Shown in pieces: positions 11,273-22,470 of a DNA stretch of 64,000 nt. Location of the stretch: contig LATX02000208.1 in assembly GCA_001466705.2 (NCBI GenBank), forward strand, positions 186,001 to 250,000. Direction: 5' to 3'. A program made the position numbers and the translations under genes. The stretch is from Moniliophthora roreri (taxonomy: Eukaryota > Basidiomycota > Agaricomycetes > Agaricales > Marasmiaceae). Below the pieces are notes generated by a model, which saw only the letters and a program-made list of their open reading frames with translations, was not told where the DNA came from and did no database searches. The first letter of the stretch is position 1. Every line of letters starts with the position of its first letter.

Positions 11273-11372
11273 GGTAAGATGGCCGAGCGGTTAAGGCGTG
11301 TGACTCAAGTTTCTTCGTAAGCTTCCCTTCTCATGGGAGAAATCCCGCCTGGGTTCAAATCCCAGTCTTACC
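11273..11372 (+). tRNA. tRNA-Leu (anticodon CAA) with intron
   Basis: The acceptor strands GGTAAGA (11273-11279) and TCTTACC (11366-11372) pair, with discriminator A at 11373. The D-arm (TGGCCGAGCGGTTAAGGC) and the T-arm (GGGTTCAAATCCC) are canonical, and a long variable arm follows as expected for a class II tRNA. The anticodon loop is CTCAAG with CAA at 11306-11308. A 20-nt intron at about 11310-11329 sits at the standard position after nucleotide 37. The anticodon stem TGTGA/TCATG closes with two G-U pairs. It decodes UUG leucine codons. Confidence 0.93.
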
Positions 11373-11373
11373 A

Positions 11374-11753
11374 AATGCTTTTTGGATTGTGGCAAAAATT
11401 GTGGTGCGTTCGGTGGTTGCGGGCAGATTCGAGCTCCGACTTAAACTTGATCCGCGGGGGTGACTGGCAGCCCTACTTCTTTTCGCTTCTTTGGTTGCCT
11501 GGGACGCTGATCGAACATTCAACTTTCTAACAAAGGCATACCCTTGCGTGAAGGCGGAAAAGAAGCCCTGTGACCTCATGATCCCATCCAAGTCCAAGTA
11601 CCAAAAAATTCACCCGACTCGTCAGAAGATGCGTCGCAGCACAAACTAAGTCCAAGTCGGTGAGTATCTGCATGACTCTATGTAACGGGGACTACACCAC
11701 AGATAATGTAGCCGTATCAGCTTAACCGCAGCTCAGATCAGGAAGGTTTCGGA
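11374..11753. other. Intergenic, nothing recognised
   Basis: This is the downstream flank of the tRNA. No supported gene or repeat is visible. Confidence 0.4.
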
Positions 11754-12240
11754 TTACGGATGAATGTCGCGTATTGCCGTTCTGACTCGGAAGAATTGGT
11801 AACGCCGCACGACCACTGCGGGCAAATTCTCTGCTTTGTCTGACACTGGACCCAATGATAGGACAGCATTCTCCCGCGTTCTGGGAATGGACTGAGGTAC
11901 GTCCTTTGTGTCATAGCCACATTTCCTCGTCAGAGATTTCAGCTCGTTTCTCAACGCAACGTCCATAATTAGGTATGAATTTTCCTCATCCATTGACGGC
12001 AAAACTGACGCGGTGGCCTTAGAGAATTGTCTCCATCGTCGTGGTCTCAAGAATATAACGAGAGGTGATCATGAACGTACCGAGTTTTGGCGATTCTTTG
12101 AGGAAAATTCCGTAAATCAGAATGAGGCGCGTTGCGATGAAATCACTCACTGGAACACAATCAATCAGCGTGTAACTCAGAGTAGCTACAAAGTCCGGCG
12201 AGTACATCAGCGCCAGTCATGATCTCGCTCACTGATCTTT
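11754..12240 (-). CDS. Hypothetical multi-exon ORF, uncertain
   Basis: Two consecutive minus-strand open stretches may be exons: one around 12207-12100 containing FVATLSYTLIDCVPVSDFIA, and one from about 12000 to 11754 containing NELKSLTRKCGYDTKDVP. Possible GT-AG borders lie between them. No family is recognised and no start codon is convincing. It could be a relic or a shadow. Confidence 0.25.
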
Positions 12241-12470
12241 GCTTTGATTCTATCACGAGTGAAGGTATTTGCAACCACCCAAGAATACGGCGATATCCCA
12301 ATAAGTCATAGCAGCCTGATCAGGAAGTATACCAACCAAGTTACTCAGTAAGCGATCAAGTCTGCAACCATCAAATACTGGCGAATGCCGCTATGCTTAT
12401 ATATAAATATTGCCCAAGGCTCAAGAAGAGGATGTTCTCATTCCATTGATTTCGCCTCTCAATCTCTAGA

Positions 12471-14553
12471 GTGGAAGTGGAATATGGCAATTCGGTCTCC
12501 TGCAAGCATAGACTTACAGCTGATGCCTACCTCCAGAAAATCGCCCCACGGCTCTTGTGCCTGTTTTCGGTGATTTGCTACACATCCAGAGCAGTTGCTC
12601 AGATTCCGATTCCCCAATCATGGAGGGTACGTGTATCGGAATGTCTAGGTTTTTGCGCTAACCAGACAAAATATAAAGACCGCGTTTATGGCTACTTTCA
12701 GGGCGATCCTCCACAATACGAAAATATGCCTCTGTGTGTACTTGCTCATTCGCATATGATTCATGGACTACCACTCACCCGGAACAAACAGAGTTGCGTT
12801 TCTTCTGCATGCTCTCATTCCAGTTTGATTCTCACTGTTGTCTGTGTACCAAAACAGATGCGCTACTACAAGTACGCCCGCATTCAACTTGATTTCTTTC
12901 CGCGTTGACGGTTACCATTTCAGTCTGAACGGTTACGCTGCTGTTCGCGCATATACTGCGTACGGGAATGAGGAGTTCCTCGACTTTGCTGTTCGAGCAT
13001 GGGAGTTTGAAAGGAATAATACCGTGTCCATCTCCGATGTCCCACTACCGCTTCAAAACTCGAGCTTCAAAGAGCTATACGATGCCTACAGGCAATGTGA
13101 CAACTGTGAGATGCCGCCACTACCTCAGTTAATGTCAAACCTAACAGACCACATTTCCCTTAGCGGCCAATTTGGTTGGCGGACTGATGGTGAGTACATT
13201 TTTGCACATTTCTCCGCGAAATAACTCGACCAGTCTTCCACAGGGACGATGGCATCATCGGACAATGGGTGAGAGGTCCCATAACTGCGCCCAGTTATCA
13301 CAGCGCCTCACATAGTTACGTCGTGAAACCCACAGGCGGTTTTAGAGGTGATGATTCAACTATACCGTGACATATCCTCTACTAATTTCAAACCAGACTT
13401 TCCAGTTTACTCGCTGAGATTACCGGAAATAACACGTTCCTCGAAGCCGCCATGGAATCAGAGGAATTCATTCTTTCTCAGTTGTATGACGACGGATCAC
13501 TCCTCAAATGGGGGATCTCGATGGATGAGAACAATCCATGTCAGCTTGCAACCAAGGAAGATGTTGACCCTTGGAATGCTGGCTATGCCATCGCAGGACT
13601 TGCGATTATGTCCTCGACTTATCCTGCAAACGAGACCATTAGACAGAAGCGAGTATCTGGCAGCTCCAGTTTGCGTCTGAGCCCCTCTGACTGGATTTAC
13701 AGACTTACAAACACCATTTTGGCTGCAACCAGTTTTTTGGCGTGGCACGATGGGCAAGGAGTGATGGCTAGCGGTGCTTGGTCCCTATCCAATGTCTGGT
13801 TTCTAATTTCTAGTCTTACTGATGCTTTTTCTAGTGGAAAAGGCGGGCGACATGGATTTGATATCTGGTCTTTTCACTGCTCATACTCGCGACGCGGTGG
13901 ACTCTGGCTTATCGTCTTACCTTCAGGGTTACCTTGCTGTCCAGGTAGCTGTCGATTCCCATATAATGCATTACATTCTCATTTACCACCCATAATTGCA
14001 GTATAACGCGATTCTCGATCTGGCAACCAACAACGGAACTGACATTTACGGATTGGCCTGGATAGGCCCTCCCCCGATCGAGTACTCTGCTCAGGATCAG
14101 ATCATCGCAGCTCATGTCCTAGTGGCGGGCATTGGGATTAACTCCACTGACGACACCACTGACGACGTATCGCCAGTATTACCTGTTCCTGCCCGAAAAG
14201 CGTTCCCTGTAGGTGGAATTGTGGGTGCTGTTCTTGGTGGTTTACTGGGTCTGGTTGGCGTTTCCGTCTTCATAATTTGTCGCAAACGCCGCCGCGCCCC
14301 AATTCAGGAACACATTACACCTTTTCGTGTCGATGTACCCAATAAGCGCCACTTGAACCATCACCGGTCATCAAAGAAGGCTCAAGCCAGTATGAGGGTT
14401 GAACCGCGACGGACAGCAATGCAGCCCCAGCCGACTTCCGGACCATCTCCAGCTAGTAATGAAATGACCAGGGAGGAGCTGGTGCAGATGTTAAATCAAA
14501 GACTCCAACCAGAACGTTGGAACAATAACGAGCAACCTCCTTCGTATGTTTGA
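12471..14553 (+). CDS. GH76-like type I membrane protein, copy A (lacks an N-terminal exon)
   Basis: The coding parts follow the GH76-like paralogues at 28-35 kb: a signal-peptide-like stretch (RLLCLFSVICYTSRAVAQ), NQTKYKDRVYGYF, RYYNLNGYAAVRAYTAY, DVDPWNAGYAIAGLAI, then a membrane segment (GGIVGAVLGGLLGLVGVSVF) with basic RKRRR stop-transfer. The cytoplasmic tail ends EELVQMLNQRLQPERW and PPSYV. GH76 enzymes act on alpha-1,6-mannan or help link GPI proteins to the fungal wall. The catalytic Asp-Asp pair expected before the AAxRAY helix is YN here. Compared with the other copies, the exon with the QQRIDIASAALDM helix is missing: the sequence passes from PQSWR almost directly to NQTKYK. It may be a truncated gene or pseudogene; the start is uncertain. 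Confidence 0.6.
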
Positions 14554-14715
14554 ATGCGAGATCGGGTCTGTATCATTCCATGTCCCTGACACGCATGATT
14601 CATACTAACGTTTCAAAGCTGCAGAATAGACCAAACTTTAATGTGTAAGATACTACCTATAGAATAACGCAATCCCTGTAAAATCCTGTATCGTTACTAC
14701 AACAATGTATCCTCG

Positions 14716-16986
14716 TCATCGGCGGCCCTCCTGAACACCATATTCTGGAGGCCTTTCATCCTCTCTCCATTGACCAGGCTGCAGTCTCTCATTCAATAAC
14801 TCGACTAGTTCTGCCGTAGACATGTCGCGTCTACTGTTATCTCCAGTGCCTGAAGCCTGCGATACCGAAGCAGGGGGTCCCTGTGACAAACCAGAAGCAT
14901 ACTCCCTTTCGCGAACACTTGCAGCATGTAATTGATGCTTTTCCCCATAACGCCGTGCCGGTGTGGAGACAGTCTGACCCAGAGTGTTCGCAGTAGTCAT
15001 TTCACTAGAGTAGGGAAAGGGTTCCGCGACAAGGTACTCCGTGGTGGCATGCTCGGGTAATCTAGATTCACCTTCGTTCAGGTCGACTTGCGGTCGGTAT
15101 CGGTGACGACGACGGCGAAAGAAGAAGACTGCAAGGCCAACGAGAACGATGAAAAAAATGCCGCCTACGACACCTCCCACGATAGCACCGATATTTTTAT
15201 TTGATCGAGGTGGGTCAGGATAGTTTGGCGTTTCCGACTCGGGATTGGTAGTGGTATCGTTACGCAGAGAGATGGCTCCCAAAAGGATGCTCTGAGAACG
15301 TATCTGGCCGTCTGCTGTGAATTGGTTTGGCGGAGGACCTGCGAATGAAGTGCCATAGACGTTGCTGCCTGACTCAGTGGCAAGGTCAAGTACTGCGTTG
15401 TACTGGGGATGGGGAGTCAGCAAGAATTCCAGTAACAGCGAAGGGGACTCTGTTACCTGAACGCTCAAGTATTGCTGGATATACGTTCGAAGATCTGATG
15501 GTGTAGTATTTCGGTCGTACAGCGCTGACAGCCCACGAATGAAGGTCATATCCGCGTATTGAAACTTGATGACGCCTGAAGAGCCCTGACGTTCAGGATT
15601 ATTCAACGTGGCATATATAGTTTGCCTTAATCTAAATGCCACCCAAAATCAGCGAAGCCTAGTATTACAAGGGGAAAAAGAACCACGTACAGCTGTTCGG
15701 TCTCCGGATTCTTCGTTATCGAAGCCAAAATAGCTAGCCCCTCAACTAAATACCCAGTACTCCATGAATCTCCCCCTGCGCCGTTTGTCGGACATGAGTC
15801 GTTCGAGGACGCAGAGATGCTATCCATAACAACATTGTTGACGTTGTACAAATGAGCGTGGAAGAAGTTTGCTGATTCGATAGCCGCATCGAGATAAGTT
15901 TGGTTACCTGTCGCTTCTGCGAGTAATGCTGATGACCTATATTCGGCGAAAGATCAGTATATCAATTTGGGAGAATTTATATTTCACGAACGCCAGGAAG
16001 GATCTAAGTATACGTATGAGTGTTAGTAATAGAACGAATGTAACGGCAAAGGGGGCTTACCCTGTCGCCAAACCGACTAAGGCTGTATGATCCTCGAAAA
16101 CTGCCCAGAACGTGCCACCCGCGAGGCTGACTGTCGAATGTCAAGGGATGACGAAGGCAAAAAGAGAAGTAAAGCTTACTGCCTCCTGAGCATTCCTTCT
16201 TGATTGCAAAGTTCTTCGTGGCTATTTTCCCAGCAGCAACATCAGCATCGGATAAAGTGTACGCCCTTCCCGACGCCCAAGCCGTTTCTGCGAATCGAAG
16301 GAAGGTATCATCTCTGTACGCGGAGTAGGCTTGTGCTGCAGCATAGGCATATGATCTAGTTTGTTCGTTTAAATCATCTATGAATGTGGAGGATCCAGTT
16401 CACTCACAAGGAATAGTCCAGCTGGGGGCGAAGCCCACATGTCAGTTCGTATTTAAAGAAATAAGGTGAAGGTATACCTACACTGTTCACAGAAATCAGT
16501 CGCTATTCATGATCAACAAGTACAAAAACTCACAATTGATCCAAGAACCCCTTGTTCACTTCCTGTGCTTTTGGAAACAATTCTGTCAACTTGTCTTTAT
16601 ACTTCGTCTGGTTGGTTGCTCGGTCAAACATGGCCATCTGAGAGGCCATATTCCCAGCCAACCCGTAGTTACCACCTATCGTGTCTGAGAGACGAGGTGA
16701 GAAAGATACGGTACGCGCGTCGGACAACTCACCACTGAATTGGCCCCTTGAATCTAGCATGCTGACTGCTTTGTCCAGGGCAGCTGCTGCGATTTGGATA
16801 CGTTCTTCTGGGGTAATCGATAAATAGGGTTTCTGGATGACAAATTATGGATTAATTCAATGTGTTCAGCCAGAAACAAGATACTAGTAGTCTACTAACC
16901 CGCCATGAGGAAGAAGGAGAGAATGTTTGGGCAAGAACGGAAGGTGCAACCAGCGACCAGAACAGTAGCTTGCGATGACAAGCCAT
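14716..16986 (-). CDS. GH76-like type I membrane protein, copy D, intact
   Basis: Nine exons splice in phase to about 588 residues (16986-16900, 16832-16733, 16684-16534, 16482-16408, 16355-16180, 16130-16061, 15936-15691, 15631-15457, 15402-14716). A signal peptide (MACHRKLLFWSLVAPSVLA) is followed by SITPEERIQIAAAALDKA, NQTKYKDKLTELF, SYAYAAAQAYSAYRDD, SLAGGTFW and STGYLVEGLAILASI, the repeated helical pattern of GH76. A single membrane span (IGAIVGGVVGGIFFIVLVGL) and an RRRR stop-transfer precede a tail ending ELVELLNERLQPGQW and PPEY. The catalytic DD pair is not found where expected (LDYSL), so activity is doubtful or differently placed. It faces copy A tail to tail, 160 bp apart. Confidence 0.85.
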
Positions 16987-17126
16987 CGAACGTCGAGGGG
17001 GGAGGGACCAGGAAGGGACTAAGGTGCAAGTTGTAATGCTGCTGCACAGTCATCCTGATTATATGAAACTATGGATATGCCGCATAGGTGTCAGGAAACA
17101 CGCCATCAGAAGCCTGCAGATTGTTA

Positions 17127-17590
17127 TCATCCAATTGGACGAAGCGACTCACGTTGAAAATCACCCGAGCTTATGGAGAGTATAGTCAGACTTTGCGTCC
17201 TGAAATCGGGTTCCATTGGTTCCAAGGAGAAAGCGTATTCACTACCAAGTGACTCGAAGGATCCACAATGTCCTGCAAAACGTTCGTAGAGGTCTTGAAC
17301 CGCCTTTTCTACTCGACACGCCGGGCAGCCCATGGAAATTGATGGGAAGGCTATCACGTTGAGCGTCCCGAGTAAGACCCTGTGTCGTATCCAGGGTCGG
17401 TTGCCCACTGTGAACACCGTCGTATGGGAGACCTGGACCGTGGGAGACCGCGAGCTGCCTTGTTTTCTGCGTTCATATGCCATTCAAACACCTCCAAGAT
17501 TGAGTCCAGCAATCTTTGATGGCTCTTGTATTTCTTCACTGCCCATGCAGCCTGTTCACTGTTCAACTCTCGACAATGTGCATCAATGAA
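17127..17590 (-). CDS. Hypothetical ORF, uncertain
   Basis: Minus-strand frames here read as plausible protein (WAVKKYKSHQRLLDSILEV, MGCPACRVEKAVQDLYERFA) but in two frames with unclear splice borders. No family is recognised. The normal CpG content ends at the upstream edge of this ORF, where the AT-rich block begins, so the gene may be cut by it. Confidence 0.3.
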
Positions 17591-19199
17591 CTTCTAAGCA
17601 CAGCAAGTATCAGGAGTCAAATGGTTCAGGTGGAAGCATAGGAAAGTCTTCAATGAGTTCTAGAGGTGGTAGGAGAGGTGAAGAGTGAACTTGAGAAGGA
17701 TCTTCTTGCATAGGTTCTGGTACAGGTCCTAGAAGTGATTCTGGTGATTCCAAGCATTCAGGAGGCTGATTTTCTTTCTCTATATGCCTCTTCTTGGTGC
17801 TAGCCTTCTATAGATCATTTAATATAGTCCATACTGCGACATTAATGAGGAGAGAACACGTACCTGGTCCCCAACATTTGCCCCCTGTTTACCTGCATTC
17901 TCATGCTCTATTCTATAGTTATAACATGCAATATTTGAAGGTTTCTTCAGTTTTCAGCCTATAGTTGAGTTCCAGCAGTCCCCAACTGAAGTTGAACGAA
18001 AGACAAAGGGTACCAAGGCTGTGTCTCAGATGCAGATGGAAGTCAAGAGCCAAGATTAACTGAGTTCTCATGGTGCAAAAGTATGTGCATTTTTTCCTTG
18101 CCTTAACCTCAACAAATAAATAATTTTCTTACACTGACAGACACCTAAAGATCTGCTCTAAGCGCTCCCTGAGCCGTTTTTGTATCTACTATGTTGGGTG
18201 GAAAGATACTCGCTGTCTATGAAGGGGTCCAAACTGTGACACATCACCTGACTATACCCCAATGTGTTTTTCATGTACCTTATTGCCTGAGCAAAAGGCA
18301 CTGCCACCAATGGCATATGATGGTTTCCAGCAAATTCCGAGAAAGAAAACTGCTCTGAGGGTGATTGTGGATTCTGGCGGTCCAGCAGTATCCACAATTT
18401 CAAACCACCAGACTCCGAGCTTGAAAATAATTAGCAGGACCGGCAGATCGTATTGGGAGCTGTCAGTTCGTCGAAATCTGACAGAGTTCAACAGAAGCTG
18501 ATGAGCCACTGGATTGTCAGATCGTGTTGGGCTGTCGCAAACTAAAGGAAATGTTTTATGCTGAGCCAACATCTCGTCGGCTCAAAGTGTTTTTTGTAGA
18601 TAGGATGTGTCGGAATGTGTAAGGATCCAGCAGGTCTGGCTGATTCCTGTTGAATCCAGACAGATCCCGTTGGTTCGAGAACAAGTCTGGGTTTTTGTCC
18701 AATGGGAGCAACCATAGTTAGTGGACAGCCACTGGATGTACTCAAGCAAAAACCCCTAGTGTTCCTTCTGATGTGGAGGTGATTCCTGCTGTTCGTTGTC
18801 TTCCGTCCCACAATATTTGATGATTCATAATTCTGATGGTAGGCATCAACTCTTGGATACAGCTTCGATGATGGCCCATACTGTGCCCATAACAAGTTCT
18901 ACTCGGGGCCACAGAAAGTCATGGTCCCATGATCTGATGCATAGTAGGGTATATCTATTTTCTGTTCATGTTTTTTCCCTACTCCCATCCAGCTTGTTGC
19001 TATTTGTTTTCAAAGCATACCTCTTCCAAAGAAATAATATATCTGTGTAAGGTCAGAAAATTGCTTAGCTTACCTTCATCTGCCAGGACAGCCTCAAGAA
19101 ACTTGCAGTGCATTTACAATGTGTGACATCATGAGACTATGACTTTCCATGGCCCGAGTATGACTATCTCATGAGTTAGAACCAGAAAGCCAGTAAGTT

Positions 19200-20250
19200 A
19201 CTTAACAATTCACTATTGAGTTGATGACACTGATACATTGAAACAAGCCATGTTCTTCATTGGCAGTAACATTCTTAACTGGCTGTTTCAAGCTAAGCAT
19301 GCTGCTGAAGATGGTCATGAAATTTGTGTTTGTGAGTGAACCCTCGCCTATCTTCCCCTTCTTCTGTTGAATGGCATCTCTCTTCACAGACACCTGGTTG
19401 CACAACCCATGTTCGTTGTCATCCTAACTGTTTAATGGGAATGTGGTAGCTTATATTTTTGTCTTACAGTGACTGGTCTCACAGACAAGCAAGCATTTGC
19501 TGAGATTTGGTATGGTGAGTAATTAGTTCATCTCCTCATAAGCCCTCTGTCGCTAATCCCTCCTGTTTGTGCAGCTGTAAGCTCTCCCCCTCCTCACACT
19601 ATTCCTACTTGGTAATCTAACTCTGGTGCTCACTAGATTGAAGTGATTAAACTGATCACTGGCATTGAAACCAGATGTTTCCATGTATGCTACTAATCCT
19701 CCCTTCCTAGATATTCAGGACTAATCTAAACATGCCCTCATAGCCTCCTCAAGGTGACCTTGACGACTGTATCTGCTACATCGCCCATGCCTTTGGCTGC
19801 AAAAGCATTCTGTGGAAATATGATACCAAGGACATGATCCATGTCCCAGGAACCAATAAGGCAGACCCTAAGGCTGTTGAGAAGAACTACAAAGATTTCA
19901 TTCAGCTTGCACAGGCTGGTGCATTTCAGAATGTGAGTACTTATTCATCTCTTATCTAAAGTTCCAGAGCTGACTATAACTATAGGAAGGAGCTATTCTC
20001 CTTGCACATGAGACGAACAACATGGCCATCTCTGAGGCTATCAAATACTATCTCCAGTTGAAGGCTGCGTTCAAGGTGAGCTTACTTTGACATGCTCCCT
20101 TTTGCAATACAATTATTATTTTTGCTTTCAGAACATCCTTCCAGTCACTGAAGCCCTTAACTTGACTTCTGGAAATGATGGCACAGCAAATAGAAATGGT
20201 GCAGGTGCTGGTTTGCAGTGTAAGGGGTTATGTAGAGCATGATGAATTCA
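19200..20250 (+). pseudogene. Chitin deacetylase (CE4 polysaccharide deacetylase) relic
   Basis: Fragments in order match the CE4 fold: FFIGSNILNWLFQAKHAAED and GHEIC, TGLTDKQAFAEIWYG, IEVIKLITGIETRC, GDLDDCICYIAHAFGCKSIL, KNYKDFIQLAQAGAFQN, GAILLAHETNNMAISEAIKY and NILPVTEALNLTSG. Introns separate them at family-typical places. The HTWSH metal-binding segment reads DTWLHN and is followed by a TAA, and the PPYGDxDDR segment has lost its arginines (DDCIC). Active enzymes convert cell-wall chitin to chitosan. This copy lies inside the CpG-poor block and is judged dead. The 3' end near 20250 runs into unrelated sequence. Confidence 0.65.
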
Positions 20251-20403
20251 TTATCCTCATTGTAACAGAGGCTAAGTCCAGCCCTGGGTGCCAGGAAATG
20301 GTGGATGAGAGGAAAGGTAGTGGTGAGTGCTCAAGTATATCAATGATAATATCAAGTATTTCCACTCATAGTCCGACCATGATCCAGAGAACACAAGAAC
20401 TCC

Positions 20404-22470
20404 TTGTGTTCTCACGGTAGCTTGACAGCTTCTCTAACTATGGGTATCATGGGATTATTGATCATCGATCAAGGTGCATCGGTAGGCCTGGCACATGCTG
20501 ATGGTGAAAAATTTTTGTTTCTTTGGTCATATGTCACACTGCCTGTTAGAATGATTGAAATGGTAGCATTTGATTCTTTCTTCCTCATGGATCCTCCCCC
20601 AACTGATGATGCCCAACCAATCAAGCTCACTGCTGCCCAGTGGATGGAGAAAGTCAAGGATGGGAGAACGTTGGGTGGTCCAAGAATGGACAACCTGAAG
20701 CCTTCAACAGTTAAGAAGAGAAAATCAGTAGCTAAACTAACATATGTGATATATGAATGCCTAATATGCCTTTTACTCATGAATCATAGTCTGGAACAAA
20801 GGAAAAAAAAAGAACAAAAAGGAGAAAGAATGACATCAACAAAAGAAGGAGGAAACTCAAGCAGCAATAGGAAGTTCGCCAGAATACCATATTATTGTTT
20901 CCAACACATCTACCCCCTCTCAGTTTGCATCAATGAGCTCACCACATTCTTCGCCAGCAGAGAGCTTCCCATCTCCACTCAAATCTGCCAACCTTTCATT
21001 ACTTTCACTACCAGAAAGTACTTCTGGTTCTTCTGTTTCATCTTCAGCAGCTGGTTCTCAATCACCTTCTCCAGTGCCATCTATAATCAATGTCAAAGCT
21101 AACTGGGAATTTCCAAGGGAGAAAACATCATTTACCACTACTGTAACTCTTTGTTCCTTGTACAGAATTATTAGTAACTTACACTTTGTAGGAAATTGCC
21201 AACCTTCTTGAACACCAAGAGCTGATCACATTCTGGAATGTAAAGTGAAACCAAGCATTATTGGAAGCTTGTCAGCTCATTGAGTCTGAAAATTGGCCAC
21301 TTTGGCCTAGTGACTCAGTGTTTCAAGACTGGAAATGGATTCACAACTGTGGCCTTCATATTGCTTGGGATGAAGAACATGAGGTGGCACTAGCTGTTCA
21401 AATTACATAGGTTTAAATCTATATCTTACTTTTTTATCATTTATTGGATACAGACCTTGGTCAATGGTGATGCCTGAACAACTACGAGTTATGCAAACAC
21501 TTATGGAATGGACATCTTGTGTCCGTGAGATCAAGACCAATGCTGTAAGTGAACCAGTCACAGCTTTTGTATTGGCTAACTTTTACTCAAAAGCCCAAAC
21601 ATTTCATGGTGAAAATGGGAACTCTACATGAAATGGCATCATGCATGGTGTTGGCTGGCACCCTGCATATCAACGTGGTTACTTACTCACCTCATATGCA
21701 CTCTTGCCAGGGAAAGAAGCACAGTATGTCACTGTATTTGATTATGAGTATACTAGGTCCCCATCAATATCTTATCAAGCCAAAGACATCTCATTGAAAG
21801 TGGACAAATAAAAGATGCTTATCATTAGTACATGAGGGGTATGGCAGGGCTTATACCTTCTGGATACAGAACTCTGCAAGTTGAGGCTGACAAGTAAGTG
21901 TTGTACTTTAAATCATCAGCATTGTTACTAATACTTAATAGTTATAGTATTCCTAATGCATCGAACTTTGAATTTAATCCCAATGAACCACAAGACACTG
22001 GCCTTAATGTCCTTGCCATTACCCACCATCAATTTTCTAACAAGTGTCATCAAGACCATGACTACTCCCATGCAGTTTATGGGTGGTGGTGGGCTGCAAG
22101 GAAGACATCAAGTGGATATGATACAAGTGCAACTGTTGATCATGACAAGATCCAAGGAGGCCAATTCATATTGCCTGAGTTTGGAGTTGAGATAGACTTT
22201 GAACAGTATATTCTGCAGTTATTTAATGATAATAATCTTTTTAACATTCTTTATAGAGCAAAAGGTCTTGTAGAAATCTTTTGGCATGGTAAGCAAGATT
22301 ACCATGCCACTATCACAAGCAAGGAGACACCAGAATATACTTGATTTGGTACTTCTATTCAACTTACACAAGCTATTGTCAACCAGATAAACTGTCTTGA
22401 TGAAGCTTCTGAACCAGAGAAAAAAATCTTTGGGCCTTACAAGTATTTTGAAAAGAGACAGTAAATAATC
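20404..22470 (+). pseudogene. TET/JBP-like (2OG-Fe(II) dioxygenase-type) relic
   Basis: A first part carries KLTAAQWMEKVKDGRTLGG and a basic, Ser-rich linker. The main part (about 21850-22470) has ALTHHQ-like ITHHQFSNKCHQDHDYSHAV, then YGWWWAARK, GGQFILPEFGVEIDFEQ, GLVEIFWHGKQDYHATI and FGTSIQL. This order (HxD-type segment, jelly-roll GG.F..P..G, W.G..DYH.T, R-FGTS-Q) is what I recall of the TET/JBP-like proteins carried with KDZ transposons in Agaricomycetes. The arginine before FGTSIQ is replaced by TGA at 22342-22344, a CGA-to-TGA change. Other TAA/TGA stops occur at 21230-21420. Family assignment is an inference. Confidence 0.45.
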
